Shown piece after piece: positions 31,106 to 42,050 of a stretch of 64,000 nt of DNA (the stretch's first letter is position 1; the number at the start of each line of letters is the position of its first letter). The notes beneath the pieces were generated by a model, which saw nothing but the letters and a program-made list of their open reading frames with translations, was not told where the DNA came from and did not search any database. This DNA is from Paucidesulfovibrio longus DSM 6739. Its GTDB lineage: Bacteria; Desulfobacterota; Desulfovibrionia; Desulfovibrionales; Desulfovibrionaceae. The stretch spans positions 2,501 to 66,500 of the forward strand of contig NZ_ATVA01000016.1 of the NCBI RefSeq assembly GCF_000420485.1, written 5' to 3'. A program made the position numbers and the translations under genes.

Positions 31106-31642
31106 ATGAACAAAAAGACGACACGTGAGGACCGCCGCCACTGGTGGACGCGGACCAAGCGCATCACCCATTACTGGTACCTGCGGATCATCCGGCAGAA
31201 CGCCTCGGCGCAGAACATCGCGCTGGGACTGGCCCTGGGCGTGTTCGTGGGGGCCTTGCCGATCATTCCGTTCCAGACGATCACCGTGGTTGTCCTGGCC
31301 TTCTTCCTGCGCACGAACAAGCTCTCGGCCTGGCTCGCAACCTGTTATTCCAACGTCTTCACCATGGTGCCCTTCTATTCCTTCCTGTTCGTGATCGGCA
31401 AGCTGGTCATGCCTTTCGAGGGGGTGACGTTCGATCCGAAGCACCTTGCCATGAAAGAGCTCATCGCCACGGGCTGGGACGTGTTCCTGGTCATGACTAC
31501 CGGGGGCGTGGTCTTCGGCGTAGTGGCTGCGCTTTTGACATATTTTGTTTCGTTGCAAGCTGTTAGACGGTACCGTATGCTTCGGCACGAGCGGAGGCGG
31601 CGGCGCATCGAAGCGGAGATGCGGCACCCGCACGAGAAATAG
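31106..31642 (+). CDS. DUF2062 membrane protein
   Basis: A 178-residue protein of the DUF2062 family, recognised by NIALGLALGVFVGALPIIPFQTI near the N-terminus. Two hydrophobic hairpins form the membrane part (about 30-85 and 120-150). The C-terminus is strongly basic (RRYRMLRHERRRRR), presumably cytoplasmic. The function of the family is unknown. It begins 17 bases after the EF-G gene and is probably in its operon. The ribosome binding site is weak. Confidence 0.87.
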   Translation: MNKKTTREDRRHWWTRTKRITHYWYLRIIRQNASAQNIALGLALGVFVGALPIIPFQTITVVVLAFFLRTNKLSAWLATCYSNVFTMVPFYSFLFVIGKLVMPFEGVTFDPKHLAMKELIATGWDVFLVMTTGGVVFGVVAALLTYFVSLQAVRRYRMLRHERRRRRIEAEMRHPHEK

Positions 31643-31697
31643 GCGAGGCGCATTGCCAAGTTCATGCGAAAAGCATAATAATCTGAATTGTCGGGGC

Positions 31698-31723
31698 TCG
31701 TTTTTTTCGGCGTTTGCCGATAG
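31698..31723 (+). promoter_or_regulatory. FliA (sigma-28)-like promoter for the chemotaxis operon
   Basis: GCCGATAG (31716-31723) matches seven of eight bases of the sigma-28 -10 element GCCGATAA. Eleven bases before it, TCGTTTTT (31698-31705) is a weak match to TAAAGTTT. The chemoreceptor ATG follows 22 bases later. Flagellar-sigma control is normal for chemoreceptor genes, so position and -10 support it, while the -35 is poor. Confidence 0.5.
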
Positions 31724-31745
31724 AGTGGGATGAAATGGAGGTTGC

Positions 31746-33863
31746 ATGAGCGTGAATACGCCGCTGGCTCTCGGAACCGGCAACAGAACTCTGATCTTCG
31801 GGACAGTGCTCACGTTGATTTTCGCCGGAGCCGTGCTTTTGTCCCAGGCCTTCGGCCTTGACGTCAACTTCGTTCTCGGCGTCAGCGTCGTCATCGCCTT
31901 CATCCTGACCATACTGGCCTCGCGGCTCGTGTCCATCTCTGTCCGGGGCGCACGCGGCGTCGCAGAGGAATTCGCCGCCACGGGCGATCCCCGGCTGCTG
32001 CTGGAATCGGTTTCCGCCGGGGAGCTTAGCCCCCTGCTGCAACAGCTCGGAAGGGCGGTCGCCGAACAGCACGAAGCCTCCGTTTTTTTTCAGAATGCGC
32101 TCAAGTCGCTGCGCAACCCGGTCCTGGTGACGAACCGCGAAGGCAATATTCTCGCGGCCACCAACGCCGTCATGGAGCTGGTCAAGAAGCCCGTGTCGCA
32201 GGTTATCGGCTTTACGCCGGGGCAGGTCTTCCAGAACAAAAAAGGCACCTCCGTTGCGGGGCGGGCGCTGCGCTCGCGCCAGGCCGTGGACGAGCAAAGC
32301 GTGGTCAGGATGTGGGACGGCCGCGAAGTGACCATGCGCCAATACGCCAACATCATCGTTGACGACAAGGGCGAAGTGCTCGGCGTGGTCTGTTCCTATA
32401 TCGACCTGCATTCCCTGATCGAGAAGCAGAAGGAGCTGGAAAAGCAGAAAGAGGACATGCTCGGCATCGGGCAGGAAGTCAGCCTGCTGGCCCAGCGCGT
32501 GGCCTCGGCTTCCGAGGAGCTTTCCGCCTCCGCCGACGAGCAGGCCAGGGGAGCCCAGCGCCAGAAGGAGCAGACCGACACCGTGGCCGCCGCCATGGAG
32601 GAAATGACCGCAACGGTTCTGGAGGTCGCCCGCAACGCCTCGGCCACTTCTTCCGCTGCCGACGGCGCCAACGAGTCCGCCCAGGAGGGCGTGCAGATGG
32701 TCCGCAAGGCCGTGGACGCCATCCACGGCGTGTCCCAATCCGCGGACAAGCTTTCCGGCATGATCCACCAGCTCGACAGCCAGGCCGGTGAAATCGGACG
32801 GATCATCAGCGTCATCAACGACATCGCCGACCAGACCAACCTGCTGGCCCTGAACGCCGCCATTGAGGCCGCCCGCGCGGGCGACGCCGGGCGCGGCTTC
32901 GCCGTGGTCGCGGACGAGGTCCGCAAGCTGGCCGAAAAGACCATGACCGCCACCAAGGAAGTGGAGCAGGCCATCAAGACCATCCAGGAACGTTCGCGTC
33001 TGGCCATGCGGTCCATGGAAGAGACGGGCGAACAGGTCGGCGAGAGCACGGAAATGGCCAATCAGGCCGGACGCGCTCTTGAGATGATCATGGCGGGCAT
33101 CAAGGACATGGTCCAGCGGGCGGCCCAGATCGCCACCGCCGCCGAGGAGCAGTCTTCCGCCGCCGAAGAGATCAATCACAGCATCGAGAGCATCGCCCAG
33201 GTCGCCACCGAAGCGGACGAAGGGGCAGGGCAGACCGCTTCCGCCACGCGCGACCTTGCCCAGCTCTCGCAGGAGCTTCTGGGCGTTTCCCTGAACTTCA
33301 CCCAAGACGCGGGGCAGCAGCTGCGCCTTCGGTCGTCCGACCATGAAATGCGGGGCGTGCTTCCGAAGCTGATCCAGGACTTCGCCCGCAAGAAGGGGGA
33401 CCGCGTCTACCGCATCCTCCAGGAAGAGTTGGGCAACCCGACATTCCTGCCCACCCAGGGCTACCCCGACAAGGTCTTCACGCAGATGTGCGAGACCATA
33501 GCCAAGGAAACCAACAAGAGCGTCCGCGAGGTCTTCCTTGAGGTGGGCCGCTTCACCATGGGCAAATTCCATGAGATGTATCCGCGTTACTTCAAGAAAG
33601 ACGAAAAGCTCAAAGCGTTCTATCTGCGCATGAACGACGTGCATGCGCAATTGACCAAGGCCCAGCCGGGCATCGAGCCGCCGAATTTCACCTTCGAGGA
33701 CAAGGGGGATCGGCTGTTCATGAATTACCGCTCCAAGCGCGGCCTGTTCGATTATTTCGAGGGCATTCTGCTGGGGGCCGCCGAGTTCAAGAACGAAAAG
33801 GTCAGGATCAAGGTGACGCCTTTGGATGACGAAACGGCCAGGGCGGAGATACAATTCCTGTAA
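31746..33863 (+). CDS. Methyl-accepting chemotaxis protein with PAS and C-terminal H-NOX heme domain
   Basis: A 705-residue chemoreceptor. Two transmembrane helices lie close together at about 14-37 and 40-62, leaving almost no periplasmic sensor. A PAS domain (about 105-220) is followed by the MCP signalling domain, whose hairpin tip is [21 protein letters not shown], and a C-terminal H-NOX domain (535-705). The H-NOX part keeps the proximal heme ligand H633 ([10 protein letters not shown]), the propionate-binding Y661-x-S663-x-R665, and Y670, equivalent to the distal Tyr140 that stabilises O2 in the Thermoanaerobacter Tar4 H-NOX. It is likely a cytoplasmic gas sensor feeding CheA downstream. 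The ATG has TGGAGGT upstream. Confidence 0.94.
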   Translation: MSVNTPLALGTGNRTLIFGTVLTLIFAGAVLLSQAFGLDVNFVLGVSVVIAFILTILASRLVSISVRGARGVAEEFAATGDPRLLLESVSAGELSPLLQQLGRAVAEQHEASVFFQNALKSLRNPVLVTNREGNILAATNAVMELVKKPVSQVIGFTPGQVFQNKKGTSVAGRALRSRQAVDEQSVVRMWDGREVTMRQYANIIVDDKGEVLGVVCSYIDLHSLIEKQKELEKQKEDMLGIGQEVSLLAQRVASASEELSASADEQARGAQRQKEQTDTVAAAMEEMTATVLEVARNASATSSAADGANESAQEGVQMVRKAVDAIHGVSQSADKLSGMIHQLDSQAGEIGRIISVINDIADQTNLLALNAAIEAARAGDAGRGFAVVADEVRKLAEKTMTATKEVEQAIKTIQERSRLAMRSMEETGEQVGESTEMANQAGRALEMIMAGIKDMVQRAAQIATAAEEQSSAAEEINHSIESIAQVATEADEGAGQTASATRDLAQLSQELLGVSLNFTQDAGQQLRLRSSDHEMRGVLPKLIQDFARKKGDRVYRILQEELGNPTFLPTQGYPDKVFTQMCETIAKETNKSVREVFLEVGRFTMGKFHEMYPRYFKKDEKLKAFYLRMNDVHAQLTKAQPGIEPPNFTFEDKGDRLFMNYRSKRGLFDYFEGILLGAAEFKNEKVRIKVTPLDDETARAEIQFL

Positions 33864-33923
33864 CATCCGCCATGGGCGGCGAATAACCCGAAAGCGCGCC
33901 AGGCGCGCCGGAGCGAGGGGCTT

Positions 33924-36215
33924 TTGTCCGACGACATCAACAGGCAGATATTCCGGGAAGAGGCTTACGAGCTGCTCGTCGAACTGGAAACGACCCTGCT
34001 CGAACTCGAAGGCCGCCCCGACGATATGGATATCGTCAACCGGGTTTTCCGAGCCTTGCACACCATCAAGGGTTCGGGCTCCATGTTCGGCTTCGACGAC
34101 ATCGCGGAGTTCACCCATGAGGTGGAGTCCATGTTCGACATGGTCCGCAATGGCCAGCTTCAGGTGACCCGCCCTCTGCTCAACCAGGTTTTTGCCGTTC
34201 GGGACCATATCCAGCGCATGCTGGACGAGGGCGGCGGTGATGAAGTCGATTCTGCCGAAGCCAAAGATATCCTTGAGAAATTGCGCTGCATCTCTTCCGG
34301 CGAGGCTGAGCCGGAAGCGTGCGTGACCGCTGTCGTCGCCGAGGAACCCGTCGCCGAGGAACCCGTCGCCGATGCCCCTGCTGACGCCGATGTCCCTGTG
34401 GACGCCGATGCAGCCGGGGTGGACGGCGCGCAGGACGCCGCAGCCGAGCTTGAAGCAGCTTCCGATTCTTCCGCCGGCGAGAAGTCCGAAGAACCTGCCG
34501 CCGGCACGGAGCAGCCGCTTCGGCGCATGCTCGTGCGCATCTCCCCCCTTTCCCCGGATACCGGGGAGGATTTTCACATCGAACCGCTTCTGGAAGAGCT
34601 CGCCAAACTCGGACATTGCGAGGTGCGGGCCGACGACGCAGCCGTGCCGCCGCTGGAGAGCTACGTTCCCGGCCATATCTACGTTTCCTGGGAAGTGCTC
34701 CTGGAAACCGCGCATGACGAAGAAGCCGTCAAGGACGTGTTTTTCTTTTCCGATGCGCCGCTTGAAATCGAGGTGGTCGAGGCTTCCGAACCGCTGAACG
34801 CGGCCCCGGAGGACGAAGGCTGGGAACTGCTGGATTCCACCCCCTCGAAAGCGTCGTTGCCGGATGGCCCGGCCGCGTCTGTTTCCGAGGTCCAGGAGCC
34901 GACAGCAGCCCCCAAGTCCGCAGCCGAGCCGAAGCCCAAGCCCGCTCCCGCAGCCGAGCCGAAGCCAGCGCCTGTCGCCAAGCCCGCGCCCAAGCCCGCT
35001 CCCGCAGCCGAGCCGCAGCCGAAACCAGCGGTCCAAGCGGACGCCGCCCGCCAGCAGGACGCTGTCACGAGCATCCGCGTGGCTGCGGAAAAACTCGATT
35101 CCCTCGTCGATCTCGTGGGGGAACTGGTCATCGTCCAGGCGCAGATCACCCAGCTGGCCCAGGAGCGCGATGATTCCGGATTCAAGAGGCTGGCCGAGGA
35201 TCTGGAACGGCTTTCGGACGAACTGCGCGACACGGCTCTCGGCGTCCGCATGTTGCCCATCGGCACTTCCTTCAGCAAGTTCCGCCGACTGGTGCGCGAC
35301 TTGTCCGGCGAGCTGGGCAAGGAGATCGAGCTGGCCACCACGGGTGCCGACACCGAGCTGGACAAGACCGTCATCGAACGTCTTGCCGATCCGCTGGTGC
35401 ATCTGCTGCGCAACAGCATCGATCACGGCGTGGAGCTTCCGGACGAACGCGAGGCCGCGGGCAAGCCCCGCAGGGCGACGATCCGCCTTTCCGCGGAGCA
35501 TTCCGGGGGCGAGGTGCTCATCCGCATCCTGGACGACGGCAAGGGCATCGACCCGGACGTGATCCGCGCCAAGGCGTTGGAGCGCGGCCTGATCAGCCCG
35601 GAATCGGACCTTTCCCGCGCGGACATCCTGAACCTCATCTTCGAGCCGGGTTTTTCCACGGCCAAGCAGGTCACGAGCGTTTCCGGGCGCGGCGTGGGCA
35701 TGGACGTGGTCAAGCGGGCCATCGATTCCCTGCGCGGGCGGATCGAGATCGCCAGCACCAAGGGCGAGGGCACGGAAATCACCATCCGGCTGCCGCTGAC
35801 CCTGGCCATCATCGACGGGTTGCAGGTTCGCGTGGGCGAGGAATTCTACGTGGTCCCGCTGGCCGTGGTGGAGGAGTGCGTCGAGCTGCGCGCCGAGGAC
35901 GAGGCCGGAAGCGACCGCAGGATCCTCTACCTGCGCGGCGAGATCGTTCCCTACATCCAGCTCCGGGAGTGGTTCGAGATCAATGCTCCCCGGCCCGAAA
36001 TCGAGCAGGTGGTCATCGTCGGGCTGGAAGGCCGCCGCGTGGGCATCGTGGTGGACAAGGTCATCGGCGAGCACCAGACGGTCATCAAGAGCCTTGGCAA
36101 GATCTACAAGGACGTGGACGGCATCTCCGGCGCGACCATCAAGGGGGACGGCAGCATCGCCCTGATTCTCGATGTCCCGGGCCTGATGAAGCGGGTCGTT
36201 GCCGAGTCCGCGTAG
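33924..36215 (+). CDS. cheA: Chemotaxis histidine kinase CheA
   Basis: A 763-residue kinase. The P1 domain has phosphorylatable H46 in RALHTIKGSGSMFGF. A long variable linker follows, with an Ala/Pro/Lys/Glu repeat stretch (about 325-372), then the dimerisation helices and the ATP-binding HATPase domain: N box HLLRNSIDHGVELPDE, G1 DDGKGIDPD and G2 SGRGVGMDVV. The C-terminal CheW-like P5 ends the protein. The start is a TTG at 33924 behind GAGGGG. With the MCP and CheR it forms a small chemosensory operon lacking cheW, cheY and cheB, which must be supplied elsewhere. Confidence 0.96.
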   Translation: MSDDINRQIFREEAYELLVELETTLLELEGRPDDMDIVNRVFRALHTIKGSGSMFGFDDIAEFTHEVESMFDMVRNGQLQVTRPLLNQVFAVRDHIQRMLDEGGGDEVDSAEAKDILEKLRCISSGEAEPEACVTAVVAEEPVAEEPVADAPADADVPVDADAAGVDGAQDAAAELEAASDSSAGEKSEEPAAGTEQPLRRMLVRISPLSPDTGEDFHIEPLLEELAKLGHCEVRADDAAVPPLESYVPGHIYVSWEVLLETAHDEEAVKDVFFFSDAPLEIEVVEASEPLNAAPEDEGWELLDSTPSKASLPDGPAASVSEVQEPTAAPKSAAEPKPKPAPAAEPKPAPVAKPAPKPAPAAEPQPKPAVQADAARQQDAVTSIRVAAEKLDSLVDLVGELVIVQAQITQLAQERDDSGFKRLAEDLERLSDELRDTALGVRMLPIGTSFSKFRRLVRDLSGELGKEIELATTGADTELDKTVIERLADPLVHLLRNSIDHGVELPDEREAAGKPRRATIRLSAEHSGGEVLIRILDDGKGIDPDVIRAKALERGLISPESDLSRADILNLIFEPGFSTAKQVTSVSGRGVGMDVVKRAIDSLRGRIEIASTKGEGTEITIRLPLTLAIIDGLQVRVGEEFYVVPLAVVEECVELRAEDEAGSDRRILYLRGEIVPYIQLREWFEINAPRPEIEQVVIVGLEGRRVGIVVDKVIGEHQTVIKSLGKIYKDVDGISGATIKGDGSIALILDVPGLMKRVVAESA

Positions 36216-36224
36216 GAGGGGCCC

Positions 36225-37082
36225 ATGAGCGGGGGCACTCCTCCATCCAAGAATCGCGGTTCGTCGCTCTCGGACAAGGATTTTCTGCTCCTGTCCGATT
36301 TCATCACCGCCCAGCTCGGCATCAAGATGCCGCCCAGCAAAAAGCCCATGCTTGAAGCGCGGCTGCACAAGCGGCTGCGCCTGCTCGGCATCGAAAGCTA
36401 CGCGGGCTACCGGGATTACCTTTTCAGCGAGCAGGGCCAGAAGGACGAATTGCCGCACCTCTATGACGCGGTAACCACGAATACCACGCATTTTTTCCGT
36501 GAATCAAACCACTTCGACGCGCTGACCCGCAGCATCCTGCCGGGGCTGCACTCCCGGCTGCGCGGCGGCAGGGCCTTGCGCGTCTGGAGCGCGGGGTGCT
36601 CCACCGGGGAGGAGCCGTACACCCTGTGCATGGTGCTCAGCGAATTCGCCGAGCGGTGCCAGGGCTTTCGGTTCGAGGTGCTGGCCACGGACATTTCCCA
36701 GCGCGTTCTCGATACGGCGCGGCGGGCCGTCTACGTCATGGACAAGATGGACGACATCCCCGCCCCCTTGAGGAAGAAGTATCTGCTGCGGAGCAAGGAT
36801 CCGAAAAAACGCCTGATGCGCATCGCCCCGGAGCTTCGGTCCCTGGTTCGTTTCGAGCGGATGAACTTCATGGAGCCGTTTCATCTGGAGAAGCCGCGCG
36901 ACGTCGTTTTTTGCCGCAACGTGGTCATTTATTTCGACCGGCCCACGCAGGAACGGCTGTTTCGGCGCATCGCGGCCCAGATCGCGGACGGGGGCTACCT
37001 GTTCACGGGCCATTCCGAAAGCCTGACGGGCATGGACGTGCCCCTGGTGCCCGTGGCCCCGACCATCTACCGCAAGGTCTGA
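36225..37082 (+). CDS. cheR: Chemoreceptor glutamate methyltransferase CheR
   Basis: A 285-residue SAM-dependent enzyme that methylates glutamates on chemoreceptors for adaptation. The N-terminal helical domain (about 15-85) ends in TTNTTHFFRE, the family signature. The SAM site is VWSAGCSTGEEPYTL and the later block is FCRNVVIYF. It lacks C-terminal TPR or pentapeptide-binding additions. It starts nine bases after cheA, so the MCP, CheA and CheR act as one unit. Confidence 0.96.
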   Translation: MSGGTPPSKNRGSSLSDKDFLLLSDFITAQLGIKMPPSKKPMLEARLHKRLRLLGIESYAGYRDYLFSEQGQKDELPHLYDAVTTNTTHFFRESNHFDALTRSILPGLHSRLRGGRALRVWSAGCSTGEEPYTLCMVLSEFAERCQGFRFEVLATDISQRVLDTARRAVYVMDKMDDIPAPLRKKYLLRSKDPKKRLMRIAPELRSLVRFERMNFMEPFHLEKPRDVVFCRNVVIYFDRPTQERLFRRIAAQIADGGYLFTGHSESLTGMDVPLVPVAPTIYRKV

Positions 37083-37092
37083 CCGGGCCTGT

Positions 37093-37437
37093 TCATTGCT
37101 GCTGCCGCGAGTGGCGGTAGAAGATCACCTCCACGGGTTCGCGGGTCACAAGTCCTTCGGTGATCATCTTGTCGAGCAGAGGCAGGAAGGCACCGATCTT
37201 TTCGGGCACGTCCACGATTTCCACCACCAGGGAGAGGTCTTCGGAGAGGCGCAGGATCTTGTTGGAGTGCACGCGGCTGTTGGCCCCGTAGCCCATGACG
37301 GCGCGCAGCACCGTGGCTCCGGCAAGGCCCGCCTTGCGCGCTTCCTGGACAATGGCTTCGTAGAGCGGCCTGCCGTCGCTCCTGTCGCCTTCGCCTATGA
37401 AGATTCGCAGCCTTTCCGCCTGCTTGGGAAGATTCAT
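37093..37437 (-). CDS. DUF190 family protein
   Basis: A 114-residue protein of the DUF190 family, with a fold like PII/ferredoxin-type small regulators. Diagnostic parts are LRIFIGEGDRSDGRPLYEAIV and ATVLRAVMGYGANSRVHS. DUF190 genes often sit beside crcB, as here (44 bases downstream of it), suggesting a regulatory or accessory role in fluoride export. The start codon has no strong ribosome site. The gene converges on cheR with a gap of ten bases. Confidence 0.9.
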   Translation of the reverse strand: MNLPKQAERLRIFIGEGDRSDGRPLYEAIVQEARKAGLAGATVLRAVMGYGANSRVHSNKILRLSEDLSLVVEIVDVPEKIGAFLPLLDKMITEGLVTREPVEVIFYRHSRQQQ

Positions 37438-37481
37438 CGGTGCACCATCCGGTTTGCGGGTTGCGGAGTCGTGTTGTAGGC

Positions 37482-37868
37482 TCAGATCAGCCGACCGAGG
37501 GCCATGCCCGCCAGCACGAGGGTCAAGCCGAGCAGGCTCTGCCCGACGACGTTGGCCGCGAGCAGCAGATGCTGGCCGCTGCGAAGCAATGCGGCGGATT
37601 CGAACATGTAGGTCGAGAAGGTCGTGAACGCGCCCATGAAGCCCGTCAGAAGCAGGAGGCGCAGTTCCGGACTGAACCCGATGCGGTTTTCGAAAAGGCC
37701 CCAGAGCAGTCCGAAGAGCAGGCTTCCGGCCATGTTCACGGCAAAGGTGCCCGCGGGAAAGGACGCGCTGAAAAGCCGCTGGGCCACGCCGGAAAGCCAG
37801 TAGCGCGAGAGGGTTCCGGCTGCGCCGCCCAGGGCGAGGACGAGGATTTTGGTCACGGCATGCTCCAT
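37482..37868 (-). CDS. crcB: Fluoride ion channel CrcB (Fluc)
   Basis: A 128-residue four-helix membrane protein that lets cytoplasmic fluoride leave the cell. The family blocks are GGAAGTLSRYWLSG near the N-terminus, PAGTFAVNMAGSLLFGLLWG (with the conserved Asn) and GFMGAFTTFSTYMFE (with the pore Phe/Ser residues). A single gene with DUF190 suggests a homodimeric channel. No fluoride riboswitch was recognised in the short divergent region (37869-37920). The start has a weak ribosome site, so a slightly longer N-terminus is possible. Confidence 0.93.
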   Translation of the reverse strand: MEHAVTKILVLALGGAAGTLSRYWLSGVAQRLFSASFPAGTFAVNMAGSLLFGLLWGLFENRIGFSPELRLLLLTGFMGAFTTFSTYMFESAALLRSGQHLLLAANVVGQSLLGLTLVLAGMALGRLI

Positions 37869-37920
37869 TTTGTGGTCGCTGCCGGAGAGTAGCAATTGTC
37901 GGGGCGGGAGGAAAGTGCCC

Positions 37921-38529
37921 ATGAGCGTGGAGGCGGAACTCAAGTACCTGGACGTGGACCATGCCGCCCTGCGCGCGCGGCTTTCGGCGCTCGGAGCGAT
38001 CTGCAAGGGGCGATATTTCGAGGAGAACCTCGTCTTTGACGACGAGGGGCGGAGCCTGCGCGAGCGAGGCCTTCTGCTGCGCCTGCGCCGGACTCCGACC
38101 GGAGCCGTGCTCACGGTCAAGGCTCCGTGCGAGGACTCTTCCGCCGTGAAGCTGCGGCGGGAATACGAAACCGGGATCGAGGACATGCGGGCCATGCGCC
38201 TGGGCCTGGAGGCGCTGGGCTACAGGGCCATGTTCGCCTATGAGAAGGTCCGGGAGAAGTGGATCGCCGAGGACGCCAAGGTCTGCCTCGATCATTTGCC
38301 CTTCGGGGATTTCGTTGAGATCGAAGGGCCGGAGGAGTTCATTCCCGTGCTCGCAGGGCGTCTGGAACTGCACGACGCCCTGACAACGCGCGACACCTAC
38401 CACGCCCTGAATCGCGCCTGGCGGGAGCGGCAAGGGCTGGACCACGAGGATTGTTTTGTTTTTTCCGAGGAAGAGCGCGCCCGGCTGGAACGGGAAATTT
38501 CAGGGTGTCGGTACTCGACATCCCCATGA
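37921..38529 (+). CDS. CYTH-domain protein (class IV adenylate cyclase/CyaB-like)
   Basis: A 202-residue CYTH-domain protein. The N-terminal ExExK motif (E4, E6, K8) and the tunnel-lining basic/acidic pairs (LRLRRT, VKLRREYE, CLDHLPFGDFVEIEG) place it in the CyaB/thiamine-triphosphatase superfamily. FVEIEG and the spacing resemble class IV adenylate cyclases. Substrate cannot be decided by eye: ATP cyclase, triphosphatase or another organic triphosphate are all possible. The ATG has GGGAGG upstream. It is divergent from crcB and precedes clpS by 53 bases. Confidence 0.88.
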   Translation: MSVEAELKYLDVDHAALRARLSALGAICKGRYFEENLVFDDEGRSLRERGLLLRLRRTPTGAVLTVKAPCEDSSAVKLRREYETGIEDMRAMRLGLEALGYRAMFAYEKVREKWIAEDAKVCLDHLPFGDFVEIEGPEEFIPVLAGRLELHDALTTRDTYHALNRAWRERQGLDHEDCFVFSEEERARLEREISGCRYSTSP

Positions 38530-38582
38530 ATCGAGCTTATTCTCACAGGTAAGCGCAGAAAAGGATCGAGGGAGCTTTGACA

Positions 38583-38897
38583 ATGGGAAAGCCGTTTGCG
38601 GACCATGATTCCCAGACAGGCCTGTATGATGAACATGAGGTCAGGGAGCCCAGAAAATTCAAGGTTGTGCTCCTCAACGACGACTACACGACCATGGACT
38701 TCGTGGTCGAGATACTCATGCATGTATTCAAGAAGACGGAAACCGAGGCGACGCTGATTATGCTCGCCGTACACAACGAAGGCAAGGGCGTCTGCGGGGT
38801 GTACCCGGCCGAGGTGGCCGAGACCAAGGTGGACACCGTCCATCGGCTGGCCAGGAGCGCCGGTTTCCCTCTGAAATGCAGCATGGAGGGGGAATAG
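38583..38897 (+). CDS. clpS: ClpS N-degron adaptor
   Basis: A 104-residue adaptor that delivers proteins with destabilising N-terminal residues to ClpA. The family block FKVVLLNDDYTTMDFVVEIL includes the Asn/Asp residues that bind the substrate amino group. The HNEGKGVCGVYPAEVAE block and a flexible N-terminal extension (about 1-24) are normal. The start at 38583 has GAGGGAG seven bases upstream. It is followed six bases later by clpA. Confidence 0.96.
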   Translation: MGKPFADHDSQTGLYDEHEVREPRKFKVVLLNDDYTTMDFVVEILMHVFKKTETEATLIMLAVHNEGKGVCGVYPAEVAETKVDTVHRLARSAGFPLKCSMEGE

Positions 38898-38903
38898 AAA
38901 GCC

Positions 38904-41252
<2,349 letters not shown>

Positions 41253-41278
41253 GCAGAGCCTAGGCCCCGGCCCGCGGC

Positions 41279-41962
41279 ATGATTTATCGACTTTTCGACG
41301 AACCCATTTTCCCCAGCCCCGAAGAGGCCGACCCGGACGGCCTCCTCGCGGTGGGGGGCGACCTTTCGCCGCAACGCCTGCTGAACGCCTATTCCTGCGG
41401 CATTTTCCCCTGGTACGCTCCCGGCTCGCCCATTCTCTGGTGGAGCACCGATCCCCGGCTCGTGCTCTTTCCTTCCGAACTGCACGTTTCCTCCAGCCTG
41501 CGCCGCATCCTGAATTCCGGAAAGTTCGAGATCACCTTTGACCGCGCCTTTGAAGGCGTGATCAGTTCCTGCGCGTCCATGCCCAGGCCCGGACAGGAGG
41601 GCACCTGGATCGTTTCGGAAATGATGGAAGCCTACATCCGGCTGCATGAGCTGGGACTGGCCCACAGCGTGGAAGCCTGGCTCGGCGACCGTCTGGCCGG
41701 AGGGCTCTACGGCGTGGCATTGGGCCGGGCCTTTTTCGGCGAGTCCATGTTTTTTTCCGAGCCGGACGCCTCCAAGGTCGCTTTCGTGCATCTGGTCCGC
41801 CGTCTGGAGCGGCATCAGTACGATTTGGTGGACTGCCAGCAGACCACGGCGCACCTGCTCCGGTTCGGCGCGAGGGAGATCCGGCGCAAGGAGTTCCTGG
41901 AGCGTCTCGCCCTGGCCCTGGAGCACCCCACGGAGCGCGAGCCGTGGCACGAGTCGCCGTAG
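41279..41962 (+). CDS. aat: Leucyl/phenylalanyl-tRNA-protein transferase
   Basis: A 227-residue enzyme that adds Leu or Phe from aminoacyl-tRNA to proteins beginning with Lys or Arg, creating a ClpS-recognised degron. The family signature spans FPSPEEADPDGLLAVGGDLS, YSCGIFPWY and WWSTDPR. Later blocks are GTWIVSEMMEAYIRLHELG and GRAFFGESMF. It follows clpA by 26 bases and is probably co-transcribed. A terminator follows 30 bases after the stop. Confidence 0.97.
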   Translation: MIYRLFDEPIFPSPEEADPDGLLAVGGDLSPQRLLNAYSCGIFPWYAPGSPILWWSTDPRLVLFPSELHVSSSLRRILNSGKFEITFDRAFEGVISSCASMPRPGQEGTWIVSEMMEAYIRLHELGLAHSVEAWLGDRLAGGLYGVALGRAFFGESMFFSEPDASKVAFVHLVRRLERHQYDLVDCQQTTAHLLRFGAREIRRKEFLERLALALEHPTEREPWHESP

Positions 41963-41992
41963 GTTCGTTTTTGCATGGCCTTGAAAACGTCG

Positions 41993-42040
41993 CGGACCCT
42001 TCCGAGTATTATTCGAAAGGGTCCGTTTATTTTATTATTT
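41993..42040 (+). terminator. Terminator after aat
   Basis: CGGACCCTT (41993-42001) pairs with AAGGGTCCG (42017-42025) and is followed by TTTATTTTATTATTT. The loop is rather long (15 bases) but can pair partly inside. It lies between converging genes. Confidence 0.85.
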
Positions 42041-42050
42041 GAACGGCGCG

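Noticed and set aside
31662-36491. 1609-codon frame antisense to the MCP-cheA-cheR operon
   Set aside because: It is a shadow of the codon bias of three well-recognised chemotaxis genes. The translation has no domain.
37869-37920. Fluoride riboswitch before crcB
   Set aside because: The space is about 52 bases and no crcB-motif sequence could be found by eye.
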